A stretch of DNA of 58,516 nucleotides from Streptomyces canus (GTDB lineage: Bacteria; Actinomycetota; Actinomycetes; Streptomycetales; Streptomycetaceae): NCBI RefSeq assembly GCF_001514145.1, contig NZ_KQ948688.1, positions 1 through 58,516 on the forward strand. The letters run 5' to 3'. Numbering within the stretch: position 1 is the stretch's first letter; every line of letters starts with the position of its first letter. Below the pieces are notes generated by a model. The model searched no databases and was not told the origin of the DNA. It saw only the letters and a program-made list of their open reading frames with translations. Of this stretch, positions 44,766 to 53,424 are shown piece by piece. A program made the position numbers and the translations under genes.

Positions 44766-46138
44766 GTGGATACCCCGGCCTTTGGGCCGGGGAGGAAACG
44801 AAGCTCCTGAAGAGGAGGGCAGGGGGAGCCGGTTCGCCGCCAGGGCGGACCGGCGTGCGCCGTCCACCGGCCGACACCGGCCGCTCACATAGGGGTTGAT
44901 ACGGTGTGAGGCATGACGCAGCAGGTCAAGCGGGCGTTCAGGTACCGCTTTTACCCCACCGGCGAGCAGGCGGCTGAGCTGTCGCGCACGTTCGGCTGCG
45001 TCCGCCTCGTCTACAACAAGGCGCTCGAGGAGCGCACCCGGGCCTGGTACGGCGAGCGGCGCCGCCTCTCCTATGTGCAGTCCTCGGCCGCGCTGACGCA
45101 GTGGAAGAAGACCGAGGAACTGGCCTTCCTGACGGAGGTGTCCTCGGTTCCGCTGCAGCAGGCGCTGCGTCATCTTCAGACGGCGTTCGGGAACTTCTTC
45201 GCCCAGCGCGCGAAGTACCCACGCTACAAGAGCCGCAAGAAGTCCCGGGCGTCGGCCGAGTACACCCGCAGCGCCTTCACGTGGCGCGACGGACGGCTGA
45301 CGTTGGCGAAGATGGCCGGCCCTCTGGACGTCCGCTGGTCGCGTCCACTGCCCGACGGTGCCGAGCCCACGACGGTGACGGTGTCCCGGGACGCGGCGGG
45401 TCGCTGGTTCGTGTCCCTGCTGTGCCAGGACACCATCGCCCCGGCCCCCGCCACCACAGCGGCCGTCGGCCTGGACGCCGGGATCACCTCCCTCGTGACA
45501 CTGTCCACCGGGGAAAAGGTCGCCAACCCCAAGCATGAGCGGCGGGATCGCGCCCGGCTGGCCCGCGCGCAGAAGGAGCTGTCCCGCAAGGCGAAGGGCT
45601 CGGCGAACCGCGAGAAGGCCCGCCGCAAGGTCGCCCGGGTGCATGCGCGGATCGCCGACCGGCGCCGCGACTTCCTCCACAAGCTGTCGACTCGACTCGT
45701 CCGTGAGAACCAAACGGTCGTGATCGAGGACCTGAGCGTCCGCAACCTGCTGAAGAACGGCACGCTCGCACGCGCCATTTCCGATGCGTCGTGGACGGAA
45801 CTGCGCTCCCTGCTGGAGTACAAGTGCGCCTGGTACGGGCGCGAACTCGTCGTGATCGACCGCTTCTTCCCCAGCAGCAAGCTGTGCGGGAACTGCGGGA
45901 CGGTCCGTGGGAAGCTGCCGCTGAACGTCCGCGTGTGGACGTGTGATTGCGGCGCGGTGCATGACCGCGACGTGAACGCGGCGCGCAACATTCTGGCCGC
46001 CGGGCTGGCGGCGTCTGCCTGTGGAGACGGTGTAAGACCTCAACGGGAGTCCTCCCGGACGGGGCGGTCGTCGGTGAAGCAGGAACCCCAGCGGGCGACC
46101 GCTGGAATCCCCCGCCTTTAGGCGCGGGAGGAAGTCAA
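44766..46138 (+). mobile_element. IS605-type element carrying tnpB only
   Basis: The left end has a perfect hairpin ccccggcc-tttg-ggccgggg (44773-44792). The right end has the typical ccccgcc-ttta-ggcg hairpin followed by aggaagtcaa, ending near 46138. No TnpA (Y1) gene is present, so it would need TnpA in trans. There are no inverted repeats, as usual. The right end supplies the stop codon of the flanking Trypco2 gene, and the left end lies about 15 bp from the protease start. The exact left boundary is uncertain. Confidence 0.82.
44913..46121 (+). CDS. tnpB: TnpB RNA-guided nuclease of IS605-type element
   Basis: A 402-residue TnpB. Catalytic RuvC residues are Asp188 (VGLDAGITSLVTL), Glu272 (VVIEDLSVRNLL) and Asp351/Asp353 (HDRDVNAARNILA). 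The zinc finger has Cys325, Cys328, Cys344 and Cys346 (CGNCG, CDCG). The N-terminal wedge reads AFRYRFYPTGEQAAELSRTF. Length and motifs are complete, so nuclease activity is plausible. TnpB cuts DNA using an omega-RNA made from the 3' end of its own element and may keep the element in place. Confidence 0.95.
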   Translation: MTQQVKRAFRYRFYPTGEQAAELSRTFGCVRLVYNKALEERTRAWYGERRRLSYVQSSAALTQWKKTEELAFLTEVSSVPLQQALRHLQTAFGNFFAQRAKYPRYKSRKKSRASAEYTRSAFTWRDGRLTLAKMAGPLDVRWSRPLPDGAEPTTVTVSRDAAGRWFVSLLCQDTIAPAPATTAAVGLDAGITSLVTLSTGEKVANPKHERRDRARLARAQKELSRKAKGSANREKARRKVARVHARIADRRRDFLHKLSTRLVRENQTVVIEDLSVRNLLKNGTLARAISDASWTELRSLLEYKCAWYGRELVVIDRFFPSSKLCGNCGTVRGKLPLNVRVWTCDCGAVHDRDVNAARNILAAGLAASACGDGVRPQRESSRTGRSSVKQEPQRATAGIPRL

Positions 46139-46158
46139 TCGGCGACGTCTCCCTCATC
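46010..46158 (+). ncRNA. Candidate TnpB omega-RNA with guide in the Trypco2 gene
   Basis: By analogy with IS605 elements the omega-RNA scaffold covers the 3' end of tnpB and the right end (gcgggcgaccgctgg stem region, then ccccgcctttaggcg hairpin). The guide is the flanking sequence just past the right end: tcggcgacgtctccctcatc (46139-46158), within the 3' part of the Trypco2 gene. The 5' limit is a guess. Confidence 0.55.
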
Positions 46159-46449
46159 GGAGATGAGCGTGGTGGGCGGCAGCGTGAGGTTCAGCTTGAT
46201 CCGGTGCGTGGTGGCATTGCCGCGCGCGTAGTCGCCACCGGCCTGGACCACCCAGAACTGGATGCCCGCCCGGCCCGCGGCGTTCCGGGTGATCTGGACC
46301 GTGGCCTCCACTTCGACATCGGCGATGCCGAAGCGCAGCTTTTCCCCCGCGGCTCGCCGCTGGGCGTCTTCCAGTTCGCGACGCAGGCCGCCGAGCATGT
46401 CCGCGAGCCCCAACTCATCGGTGGTGAGTGCCTGTTGCCTGTCTGCCAT
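46135..46449 (-). CDS. Trypco2 (trypsin-co-occurring domain 2) protein
   Basis: A 104-residue protein. Helical N-terminus (ELGLADMLGGLRRELEDAQR, then GEKLRFGIADVEVEATVQIT) followed by beta strands (RNAAGRAGIQFWVVQAGGDY, then TTHRIKLNLTLPP). This closely fits the Trypco2 domain, found beside trypsin-like protease/STAND proteins in actinobacterial conflict systems. ATG 46449 has GAAGGAG 7 nt upstream. Its stop TGA and one base of its last codon come from the TnpB element, so a few native C-terminal residues may be lost. Its operon partner is at 41047-44751. Confidence 0.88.
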   Translation of the reverse strand: MADRQQALTTDELGLADMLGGLRRELEDAQRRAAGEKLRFGIADVEVEATVQITRNAAGRAGIQFWVVQAGGDYARGNATTHRIKLNLTLPPTTLISDEGDVAD

Positions 46450-46689
46450 TGCCTTACTCCTTCGCAGGGGAGTTTCCGATCAGGAGGAGCGGAAGGACCC
46501 GCGACGGAAGACGGCGATACCGTCAATTGTCCGATTTCCCTCGAGGGCGGGCAACTCGATCACTCGAGATCGGCAGGGGCGTCGACGCGTACCCCCTCAC
46601 CCGTCGGCCTGACGACCTCGTGCACGGTTGGCCGTGGTACGTCGAGGTGTGTGGCGTGGTCGGCGTTCAGGGTCGAAGGCCCGCGGTCG
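46450..46689. other. Upstream region of conflict operon
   Basis: It should contain the promoter of the Trypco2 gene (minus strand). No gene supported. Confidence 0.4.
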
Positions 46690-46880
46690 AAGGTGGCGGT
46701 CTGCTGGTGCGAGAGCAGTCCGGCGACGGCTTGGGCGATGTCACTCGTGTGGTCACGTCGGCCAAGGTGTCGGGTCAGAGCCCGTCACTTCTTGAGGTGC
46801 GCGCTGCCGTGCTCGACGCGGATGCGCCGTGAGGAGTGCACCTTGCGCTGCTGACACTGTCGTTCTGCCATCGGCACACA
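46690..46880 (-). pseudogene. IS5-like transposase fragment
   Basis: The minus strand reads VHSSRRIRVEHGSAHLKK-stop-RALTRHLGRRDHTSDI and AQAVAGLLSHQQTATFDR. The RVEHGIAHLKNWR motif is normal for these transposases; here an in-frame stop and mutated residues show decay. Confidence 0.75.
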
Positions 46881-47067
46881 CCTCCGAAGGCCAGCTGATC
46901 GTCTATTGGTGTTCGCCGCATCGTGGGCGAATACCTCGTCGTCGGGGTGCGCAGTCACCACGAGCGTGGTTGAGTTCCTGCCCAGATGACGGAACGACAC
47001 AGCAGTTCCTTTCCGGGGCGAACGCCCACTGATGGCAACCTGGCGGAATCGGAAACAGCCGTGAAGC

Positions 47068-47583
47068 TCACTGGCCGACCATGTCCAGCCAGGTGCGGTA
47101 CTGACTGCTGAAGGGTTCTGTGCCGTCGTGCAGAGCGGCGGTGAGCCACGCGGCTGCCGCGGTCGCTTGCGCCACCACCTCCTGCGGGTAGCGGTACTGG
47201 ACCCGGTGACGGGCGAACTCGTCTTCGTCATCCACGAATACGGCGCCCGTCGCCCGTATCCGGCACACGTCGAGATCCAGGTCGATCATGGTGACCTCTG
47301 CAGGGTTCGGCCACTCGGACGGCGTGGTGACGTCGCAGTAGGCATCCAGGTCGGCGGGAGCCGCCTGGAAGAGCGCGGTCCACCAGGCATCGCGGGGAAA
47401 GAGCATGACCCGCGGCTCCACGGTTGTGTAGACCGGGCCCACTTCGCCTTTGCTGTAGACCGTACCGACCTGCGCACCCAGCCACACGCCGTGCTCGTCC
47501 TCACCAAGACGGACCATCGGATGGTGCCAATGCAGGAGGCCGTCGAACTTGCGCACGGAGACGAGAACCTCGGCAACGGTCAT
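47068..47583 (-). CDS. DUF402 domain protein
   Basis: A 171-residue protein. VSVRKFDGLLHWHHPMVRLG, EDEHGVWLGAQVGTVYSKGE and MIDLDLDVCRIRATGAVFVD with DEDEFARHR match the DUF402 (FomD-like) fold, whose known members hydrolyse cytidylyl-phosphonate or nucleoside diphosphates with metal ions; the D-L-D-L-D...D-E-D-E-F cluster is the metal site. ATG 47583 has no RBS and the frame continues up into an acyltransferase fragment, so the native 5' end may be lost. Confidence 0.8.
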   Translation of the reverse strand: MTVAEVLVSVRKFDGLLHWHHPMVRLGEDEHGVWLGAQVGTVYSKGEVGPVYTTVEPRVMLFPRDAWWTALFQAAPADLDAYCDVTTPSEWPNPAEVTMIDLDLDVCRIRATGAVFVDDEDEFARHRVQYRYPQEVVAQATAAAAWLTAALHDGTEPFSSQYRTWLDMVGQ

Positions 47584-47699
47584 GATCAGGAGGCTACTTG
47601 GCAGTCTTCCCCCGGTGAACCTTCCCGGTCGGGCGCTAGTCGGCCTGCAGCAGGATGAACAGGAAGCACAGGAAGCGCGGCTTGGCCGCGATGGCTCGG

Positions 47700-47835
47700 G
47701 GAACGCGGAAAGGTGGCCCGTGTGGAACAGCAGAACGCCGAGTATTGCGATGCCGCGCAACCCGTCCAATGCGGGCACATACGGCCGGCGTCCGGCGGTC
47801 GACGAGGCGGCTCTGGGAAGCTGAATGTGCGTCAT
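47700..47835 (-). pseudogene. Acyltransferase-3 family, N-terminal fragment
   Basis: ATG 47835 opens a polar stretch followed by YVPALDGLRGIAILGVLLFH and TGHLS, the first helix and conserved LDGLRGIAIL of membrane acyltransferases. It ends within about 45 codons where unrelated sequence begins. Confidence 0.75.
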
Positions 47836-47904
47836 GGAGCCGACGGTGCTGTGCCCGCGTCGAATTGACGTCCCGGTCGGGTCGCAGTCATGTCGTTGCA
47901 GACC

Positions 47905-48309
47905 TGCGGGTCCGCCTACCGGCACCGCTACACCCGGACTGTGTCCTACTACCGCTGCTTCGCCCGCGGGTCGGTGACTCTGGCGCGGCTGGTGTCACTG
48001 GTGTGTCTCAGGTGGCGGGTGGAGGACGACTTCCAGGACGCGAAGGAGATCTGCCACCTCGGCAAGGGCCAGGCCACCTGCTGGAACTCCTGGCACCGCT
48101 GGAGCGTGATCGCCCTGGTCGCCTACGCGTTCCTGGCCACCGCAGCCGCCCTCGAACGTACCGCACAGACCACCCGCGACGATTCCTGCGAGGCCGACCT
48201 CGTCCCCCTCAGCAGCCACGAACTCCTCCGCCTGCTGCGGGCCTTGATTCTTCCGCCGCCCGGACGAGACGTGGACCACCTGCTGTGGGGGTCCACCTGG
48301 CGCCGATGA
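47905..48309 (+). pseudogene. IS701-family transposase C-terminal fragment
   Basis: Reads RHRYTRTVSYYRCFARGSVT, then WRVEDDFQDAKEICHLGKGQ and WNSWHRWSVIALVAYAFLAT. RWRVEDDFQDAK carries the last Glu of the DDE triad. The N-terminal two-thirds are missing. Confidence 0.85.
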
Positions 48310-48459
48310 CATCAACACCGCGCCCGCCCCTGCCATGGCCGCTGGCACGTGCCCGCCGACACCACACCATGATCGGAAAGGTTCACCAACGGCTGTCTAC
48401 AGGTGCCGTATCAGAGCACTGGCTTGTACCTCTCCGATAGCAGGGGACTGAAAACGGGA

Positions 48460-48493
48460 GCGGGGCTGAGGCCGGTGTCGGCCTCAGCCCCGC
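48460..48493. terminator. Strong hairpin, terminator-like
   Basis: A 15-bp perfect stem gcggggctgaggccg / cggcctcagccccgc with loop gtgt. It is followed 10 bp on by a second hairpin, suggesting a bidirectional or tandem terminator. Confidence 0.75.
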
Positions 48494-48502
48494 TGAGGTT
48501 CG

Positions 48503-48524
48503 CCCTGCCCCTCTGAGGGCAGGG
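48503..48524. terminator. Second hairpin
   Basis: An 8-bp stem ccctgccc / gggcaggg with a 6-nt loop. It may end transcription from the fragment on the minus strand. Confidence 0.5.
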
Positions 48525-48541
48525 GCGCGGGGGTGCGGTTG

Positions 48542-48715
48542 TCAGGTGGCATCGCGAACGATGGACAGCTTCGGCCTCGCCGCCAGGCCGGCGGCTACCG
48601 CCCCGTGTGTGTCGGCGTGGTCCTTCAGGAGGTGGCTGTACGTTCGCCGAAGCTCCGCGACGGCGGGGGCGTGGCGATCGGCGTGCGTCGCGGGACGTAC
48701 GACGACGCGCCGCCT
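48542..48715 (-). pseudogene. Unrecognised C-terminal fragment
   Basis: A minus-strand frame without a start reads RRVVVRPATHADRHAPAVAE, LRRTYSHLLKDHADTHGAVA and LAARPKLSIVRDAT-stop. It looks like real coding sequence (helical, charged) directly after the stop of the DUF1963 gene; the beginning is missing. Family unknown. Confidence 0.35.
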
Positions 48716-49628
48716 ATTCGGTGAACGCGGTGAAGGAGAGTGCTTTGTCGAATCGACCGGCGGCGAGGTCGTCGTGGCGGATCAGGAAACGCGCTTGATA
48801 GACCTCGTCCGGCACGAACTGGGCAAGCGGCACCCACGCGCGCATCACCCGTAGAGCCTCTTCCTCCAGGCGCAGACTCCACTCGTCCGGCGGGACGACG
48901 AGTTCGCCGGCCTTTTCGCGTGCCTCAAGGATGTCCTCCGCCATCCTGGTCTCCGGCGTGGTGTACATGTTGTCGGTGGCAAGCTCGCCAATGCCCGCGG
49001 AGTACCCGCCGAGATAGATGTCGGCGCCGTTGCGCTTTGGCCAGAGTTCTCTGGCCAAAGCGCAGAGTTCCTTTCTGTGTGCCAGGTTGAGAGCCAGGTG
49101 CTCCTGGTCGTCGGACTGCGAAGCCTCATCGTCGTCCTCGAACCAGCTGGGCAGTTCCGCGTTGACCGTGGCGAACAGGTCGTACTCCCGGCCGACGAAG
49201 TCGAGCGTCATGTCGCAGAACATGTCTTCGTCGTGGTCGGGCTCCTCCGCTGTTGCGGTGTCGGTGCCGGCCGGTACGTACACAACCCGCGCGAACTTCT
49301 GCTCGTCGGCGACGGAATAGGTGTCGTGGGCCCACTCGTGGTGCAAGAAGAGGAGCAGCGAGCCGTCCGCCGGCAGGGCGAGGCCGTCGACTCCGGGAAG
49401 CGCCGCACAGTCGAAGGAGGCGACGAACGGCAGCGGCCCGTGCTCAGAGGACGGCCACTCCATGCCCACCGGCAGCCGGGGTAACCCGCCGCAACGACCG
49501 ACCGGAACGCCGTTGGGGCGCTCGCTTGTCCAGATCGCGAATCGCAGGAACTCGGCGAACTTGCTGACCTCATCCTCCGGGATGCCCCGTTCGATCGCCG
49601 CGCGATGGAATTGCTGGTGATAGTCCAT
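48714..49628 (-). CDS. DUF1963 (YwqG-like) protein
   Basis: A 304-residue cytosolic protein. CGGLPRLPVGMEWPSSEHGP and FVASFDCAALPG near residues 45-75, then LLLFLHHEW and a C-terminal YLGGYSAGIG region match the DUF1963/YwqG family of unknown function (G-G-x-P...W-P and L-x-F-x-x-Q/D-C patterns). TACCAT ends 8 nt before the ATG and there is no RBS, so the transcript may be leaderless. It stands alone. Confidence 0.85.
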   Translation of the reverse strand: MDYHQQFHRAAIERGIPEDEVSKFAEFLRFAIWTSERPNGVPVGRCGGLPRLPVGMEWPSSEHGPLPFVASFDCAALPGVDGLALPADGSLLLFLHHEWAHDTYSVADEQKFARVVYVPAGTDTATAEEPDHDEDMFCDMTLDFVGREYDLFATVNAELPSWFEDDDEASQSDDQEHLALNLAHRKELCALARELWPKRNGADIYLGGYSAGIGELATDNMYTTPETRMAEDILEAREKAGELVVPPDEWSLRLEEEALRVMRAWVPLAQFVPDEVYQARFLIRHDDLAAGRFDKALSFTAFTE

Positions 49629-49688
49629 GGCTGGGCATGGTACTTACCCGCAGGTGGCATACACCGCCAGCCCGCACAGTATCGGCCC

Positions 49689-49712
49689 ACTCACGCCTCC
49701 ACTCACGCCTCC
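49689..49712. repeat. 12-bp tandem duplication
   Basis: The unit actcacgcctcc occurs twice in direct succession. Confidence 0.95.
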
Positions 49713-49792
49713 AGCGGTCGGAACGCTCGTCACCGCACATCCAACCCGCCACGACCACCAACCCGGGCTGACCGGACCGGAGTGTGTCACGG

Positions 49793-49832
49793 CCGTCGGC
49801 GGGTGGACGTGATGGCGTCCACCCGCCGACGG
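49793..49832. promoter_or_regulatory. 17-bp perfect inverted repeat between divergent genes
   Basis: Arms ccgtcggcgggtggacg and cgtccacccgccgacgg with loop tgatgg. It lies 137 bp upstream of the rhamnosidase start, where a normal terminator has no gene to serve. It could be a 5' UTR structure, an operator or a relic terminator. Confidence 0.5.
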
Positions 49833-49968
49833 CTGGTCCTGAACAACCGCTGTCACAGGCCTTGTTGGGCGTCACTCGCGTACATAGCATGGCCCGGCAA
49901 GAATGGGTTTGAATCGTTTCAAGCACGGTTTTTTCGTTGTCCGCGGCGACACAGCGAGCGAGGAACGC

Positions 49969-52900
49969 ATGGGCCAGTCCTGGAACCGAAGGCTCTTCCT
50001 GAAAGGCACGACGGCGGGCGCGGGTGCCCGGCTCACCGCGCTGTCCGCCACCCCGGCGGCGGCCGCCGGCCCGGCGGGGCCGGCGGCGGAGGGTGACCGC
50101 GCCGGAGCCCTCCGCGTCGAGCGCACCACCGTCGAGTACACCGATCGGCTCCTTGGCACCGACGTTGAACGCCCCCGCCTGGGCTGGGAGTTGTCCGCCC
50201 CGGGGTGCGGCGCCCGGCAGAGCGCGTACCAGGTGCAGGTGGCCCTCGACCCCGGGGCGCTCGCGAACGGCTCCGGGGCCGGGGCCGGGCTGGTCTGGGA
50301 CTCGGGGAAGGTGGCCTCCGACCGCAGCGTGGGCGTCCCCTACGAGGGGCCCGGGCTGCGCCCCCGTACCCGCTACCACTGGCGGGTACGGGTCTGGGAC
50401 CGCGCCGGGCGGCCCTCCCGCTGGAGCGAGTCCGGCTGGTGGGAGACAACGTTGTCGGAGACCGACTGGCAAGCCGCTGGTGCCCGCTGGATCGGCGCGG
50501 ACCCGCCGTCGCAGCCACCCAGCCTCTCCGGTGCCTCATGGATCTGGTCGCGGGGCGCCACGTCCTCCGACGCCCCCGTGGGGCCGTGCTGGTTCCGGGC
50601 GGGGCTGCGACTGCCGGAGGGCACGGCGGTGCGGCGGGCCACCGTGGTCGCCACCGCCGACGACGACTTCACTCTCCATCTGGACGGCCGGCAGGTGCTG
50701 CACGCGCCGGAACAGCAGGACGGCTGGCGCACCGGACGTGCGGTCGACGTCACCGAGGAGGTCCGCGCGGCCGGCCCCCTCGTGGTGCTCGCAGCCCGTG
50801 CCACCAACCGTCCCGGCGCCTCCGTGAATCCCGGAGGCCTGCTGGTCCGGCTGGTGGTGGAGACGGGAGGCGGCGGCGCAGAAGGGCGCACGTACGAGTC
50901 GGTCACCGGCACCGGCTGGCGTGTTTCCGCTACCGAGCCCCAAGAAGGCTGGCAGCGCCCGGAGTTCGACGACGCCGACTGGGCCGAGGCCGCCGTGCTC
51001 GCCCCGTACGGGCAGGGGCCCTGGGGCAGCGGGGTGAGCGTCGCTGTGCCGGAGCAGCCCGCGCCGCTGCTGCGCCGTGCCTTCACCGTGCGCAAGCGGA
51101 TCTCCCGGGCCCGCCTCCACATCAGCGGACTCGCCTACTACGAGGCCGAGATCAACGGCCGCAGGGTCGGCCGTCAGGTGCTCGACCCCGGCTTCACGGA
51201 CTACGACGAGACCGTGCTCTACGCCGTCCACGACGTCACCGAGTTGCTCAGGCGCGGCGAGAACGCCATCGGTGTCACGCTCGGCCGCGGGTTCTTCGGC
51301 ATGACGACCCCCAATGTCTGGAACTGGCACCGCCCGCCGTGGCACGGCGAGCCCAGGCTGCTGGCCCAGCTGGAGATCGACCACCCTGACGGCTCGCGCA
51401 CCACCGTCGCCTCGGACGGCGAGTGGCGGATCACCGAGGGGCCCACCCGGTCCAACTCCCTCTACGCGGGCGAGACTTACGACGCACGCCGGGCCCCGCG
51501 CGGCTGGAGCAGTCCCGGCTTCGACGACAGCGCCTGGCGGACGGCGGGCGTGCAGCAGGCCCCGCGTGGCACGCTCAAGGCGCAGCCGTACGACCCGATC
51601 GAGATCGTGGAGACGGTACGGCCGACGGAGATCTCCGAGCTCCGCCCCGGGGTGTACGTGGTGGACATGGGCCGCACCATGGCGGGCTGGACCCGTCTCA
51701 CCGTCCGCGGCGCAGAGGAGGGCACGGTCGTGCGGCTCGTGCACGGCGAGAAGCTGAAGGCCGACGGCAGTGTGCAGGCCGAGACCGGCCATGTGCCGGG
51801 CCGGTTCCAGACGGACGAATACATCTGCGCGGGCGGCGCGAGTGAGGTGTGGGAGCCGAAGTTCTCGTACAAGGGCTTCCGTTACGTGGAGGTCCAGGGC
51901 CTGCCCGCGCGTCCGTCACCGGAGCACGTGCTGGGGCGGCTGGTGCACACCCGGGTCGACGAGGTCAGCTCGTTCGCCTGCTCGGAGCCGTTCTACGAGT
52001 GGCTGGACCAGGCCATGCGCCGCACGGTCCTGAACAACCTGCACGGCATCCCGACCGACACCCCCATGTACGAGAAGAACGGCTGGACCGGCGACGCCCA
52101 GGTCGGCACGCCGGTGATGACGTACGCGTTCGGGGTGCAGCGGTTCCTGTCCAAGTGGCTGGGCGACCTGGCGGACAGCCAGAACGGCGAGGGACAGCTG
52201 CCGGTGATCGTGCCGAGCGGCGGCTGGGGCTACGCGGAGCTGGCTCCCTCCCCCGAGTGGACGACCGTCTACCCGTTCGTCGTCCGGGAGTTGTACCGGG
52301 TGTACGGGGACGAGCGCGTCGCCCGCGAGCACTGGGCGACGCTGACCCGGTACCTGGACTGGGAACTGGCCCGGCTGCGGGACGGCCTGTCGGTCACGGC
52401 GCTCGGCGACTGGGTGGCGCCCGGCTACGAGATACCCCCGGAGGACACCCGGCTGACCGCGACCGCGTACCTCCATCGGGCGCTGCTGCACACCGCCGAA
52501 CTCGGCGAACTACTGGGTGACGACGACGCCGTGAAGCGGTACCGCCAGGCGGCCGAGACCCTGAAGACCGCGTTTAACGAGGCGTTCCTCAGCCCGGAGG
52601 GCCACTACCGCACGGCGAAGGACCCCGGCTACCGGCAGACATCCAACGCGATCCCGCTGGCCTTCGGCCTGGTGCCGCCCGGGGCCCGCGCCTCCGTGCT
52701 GGACAGTCTGGTGGCGGACATCGAGGCGCGCGGCAACCATCTGAACACCGGCTGCCTGGGCACGAGCGTGCTGCTGAAGGTGCTGTGCGCCCACGGCCGC
52801 CCGGACGTGGCCCACGCCGTCGCGACGCAGCGCACCTATCCGAGCTGGGGGTACTGGCAGGCCAACGGCGCCGACACCATGTGGGAGATGTGGCCGCTGG

Positions 52901-53274
52901 ACTCCCGCTCCCGCGACCACTACTTCCTGGGCACGGTCGCGCAGTGGCTGTACGAGAACGTGGCCGGACTGCGCCCAGGGGACGCCGGCTACCGCACCTT
53001 CAGTGTGCGCCCCGACGCCCGAACGGGAGTCAACTGGGCCCGTACGTCGATCCGTACGGTGCGCGGCGAGGCCGCCGTGTCCTGGTCGCGGCTGAACGCG
53101 AAGCTGCGGATGTCGGTGCGGGTGCCGGTGGGCTCGACGGCGGAGGTATACGTACCGGCGCCGACACGCGACCGGACGACCGCGCCCAAGGACGCGCAAT
53201 TCCTTCGAGGCGACGGCGAGTTCGTCGTTTTCCGAGTGGGGCACGGGGAGTGGGACTTCACGGGCCGGGCGTGA
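49969..53274 (+). CDS. GH78 alpha-L-rhamnosidase, Tat-exported
   Basis: A 1101-residue enzyme that removes terminal alpha-L-rhamnose from plant glycosides or polysaccharides outside the cell. The Tat leader NRRLFLKGTTAGAGA is at residues 6-20. N-terminal beta domains (RLGWELSAPGCGARQSAYQV, then RPRTRYHWRVRVWD) precede the (alpha/alpha)6 catalytic barrel. The catalytic region IPTDTPMYEKNGWTGDAQVG supplies the acid residue and GADTMWEMWP the other Glu. A C-terminal beta domain ends at GEWDFTGRA. ATG 49969 is preferred because GAGGAA precedes it and the Tat motif follows; the longer frame from 49903 is not leader-like. Confidence 0.93.
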   Translation: MGQSWNRRLFLKGTTAGAGARLTALSATPAAAAGPAGPAAEGDRAGALRVERTTVEYTDRLLGTDVERPRLGWELSAPGCGARQSAYQVQVALDPGALANGSGAGAGLVWDSGKVASDRSVGVPYEGPGLRPRTRYHWRVRVWDRAGRPSRWSESGWWETTLSETDWQAAGARWIGADPPSQPPSLSGASWIWSRGATSSDAPVGPCWFRAGLRLPEGTAVRRATVVATADDDFTLHLDGRQVLHAPEQQDGWRTGRAVDVTEEVRAAGPLVVLAARATNRPGASVNPGGLLVRLVVETGGGGAEGRTYESVTGTGWRVSATEPQEGWQRPEFDDADWAEAAVLAPYGQGPWGSGVSVAVPEQPAPLLRRAFTVRKRISRARLHISGLAYYEAEINGRRVGRQVLDPGFTDYDETVLYAVHDVTELLRRGENAIGVTLGRGFFGMTTPNVWNWHRPPWHGEPRLLAQLEIDHPDGSRTTVASDGEWRITEGPTRSNSLYAGETYDARRAPRGWSSPGFDDSAWRTAGVQQAPRGTLKAQPYDPIEIVETVRPTEISELRPGVYVVDMGRTMAGWTRLTVRGAEEGTVVRLVHGEKLKADGSVQAETGHVPGRFQTDEYICAGGASEVWEPKFSYKGFRYVEVQGLPARPSPEHVLGRLVHTRVDEVSSFACSEPFYEWLDQAMRRTVLNNLHGIPTDTPMYEKNGWTGDAQVGTPVMTYAFGVQRFLSKWLGDLADSQNGEGQLPVIVPSGGWGYAELAPSPEWTTVYPFVVRELYRVYGDERVAREHWATLTRYLDWELARLRDGLSVTALGDWVAPGYEIPPEDTRLTATAYLHRALLHTAELGELLGDDDAVKRYRQAAETLKTAFNEAFLSPEGHYRTAKDPGYRQTSNAIPLAFGLVPPGARASVLDSLVADIEARGNHLNTGCLGTSVLLKVLCAHGRPDVAHAVATQRTYPSWGYWQANGADTMWEMWPLDSRSRDHYFLGTVAQWLYENVAGLRPGDAGYRTFSVRPDARTGVNWARTSIRTVRGEAAVSWSRLNAKLRMSVRVPVGSTAEVYVPAPTRDRTTAPKDAQFLRGDGEFVVFRVGHGEWDFTGRA

Positions 53275-53329
53275 CCGAAGCGACAGCGTCTGGGGCGGTG
53301 CCCGCTCTCCGATCCGTTGTGGCGAGGGC

Positions 53330-53346
53330 CTCGGGCACTGCCCGAG
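53330..53346 (+). terminator. Weak palindrome downstream of rhamnosidase
   Basis: ctcgggca-c-tgcccgag, 8-bp arms around a single base, 56 bp after the stop codon. It may act as a terminator, but there is no T-run. Confidence 0.3.
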
Positions 53347-53424
53347 TGAGGAATGACCTCTCCATGGGGCGTCGAGTAGCACTTCTGGGAGACGAAGAAG
53401 GCCTGATCTTGAATCATGTCCTTT

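Larger units (their letters stand above)
49629..49968. other. Divergent intergenic region, DUF1963 / rhamnosidase
   Basis: It contains promoters for both genes, a 12-bp tandem duplication at 49689-49712 and a 17-bp perfect hairpin at 49793-49832. No gene supported. Confidence 0.5.

Noticed and set aside
47068..47925. 285-residue minus frame as one protein
   Set aside because: It joins an acyltransferase N-terminus with a DUF402 protein by chance after a rearrangement; the middle (CASCSSCC) is not protein-like.
49903..49968. Earlier ATG for the rhamnosidase
   Set aside because: The extra 22 residues precede and disrupt the Tat leader, and GAGGAA sits in front of the later ATG.
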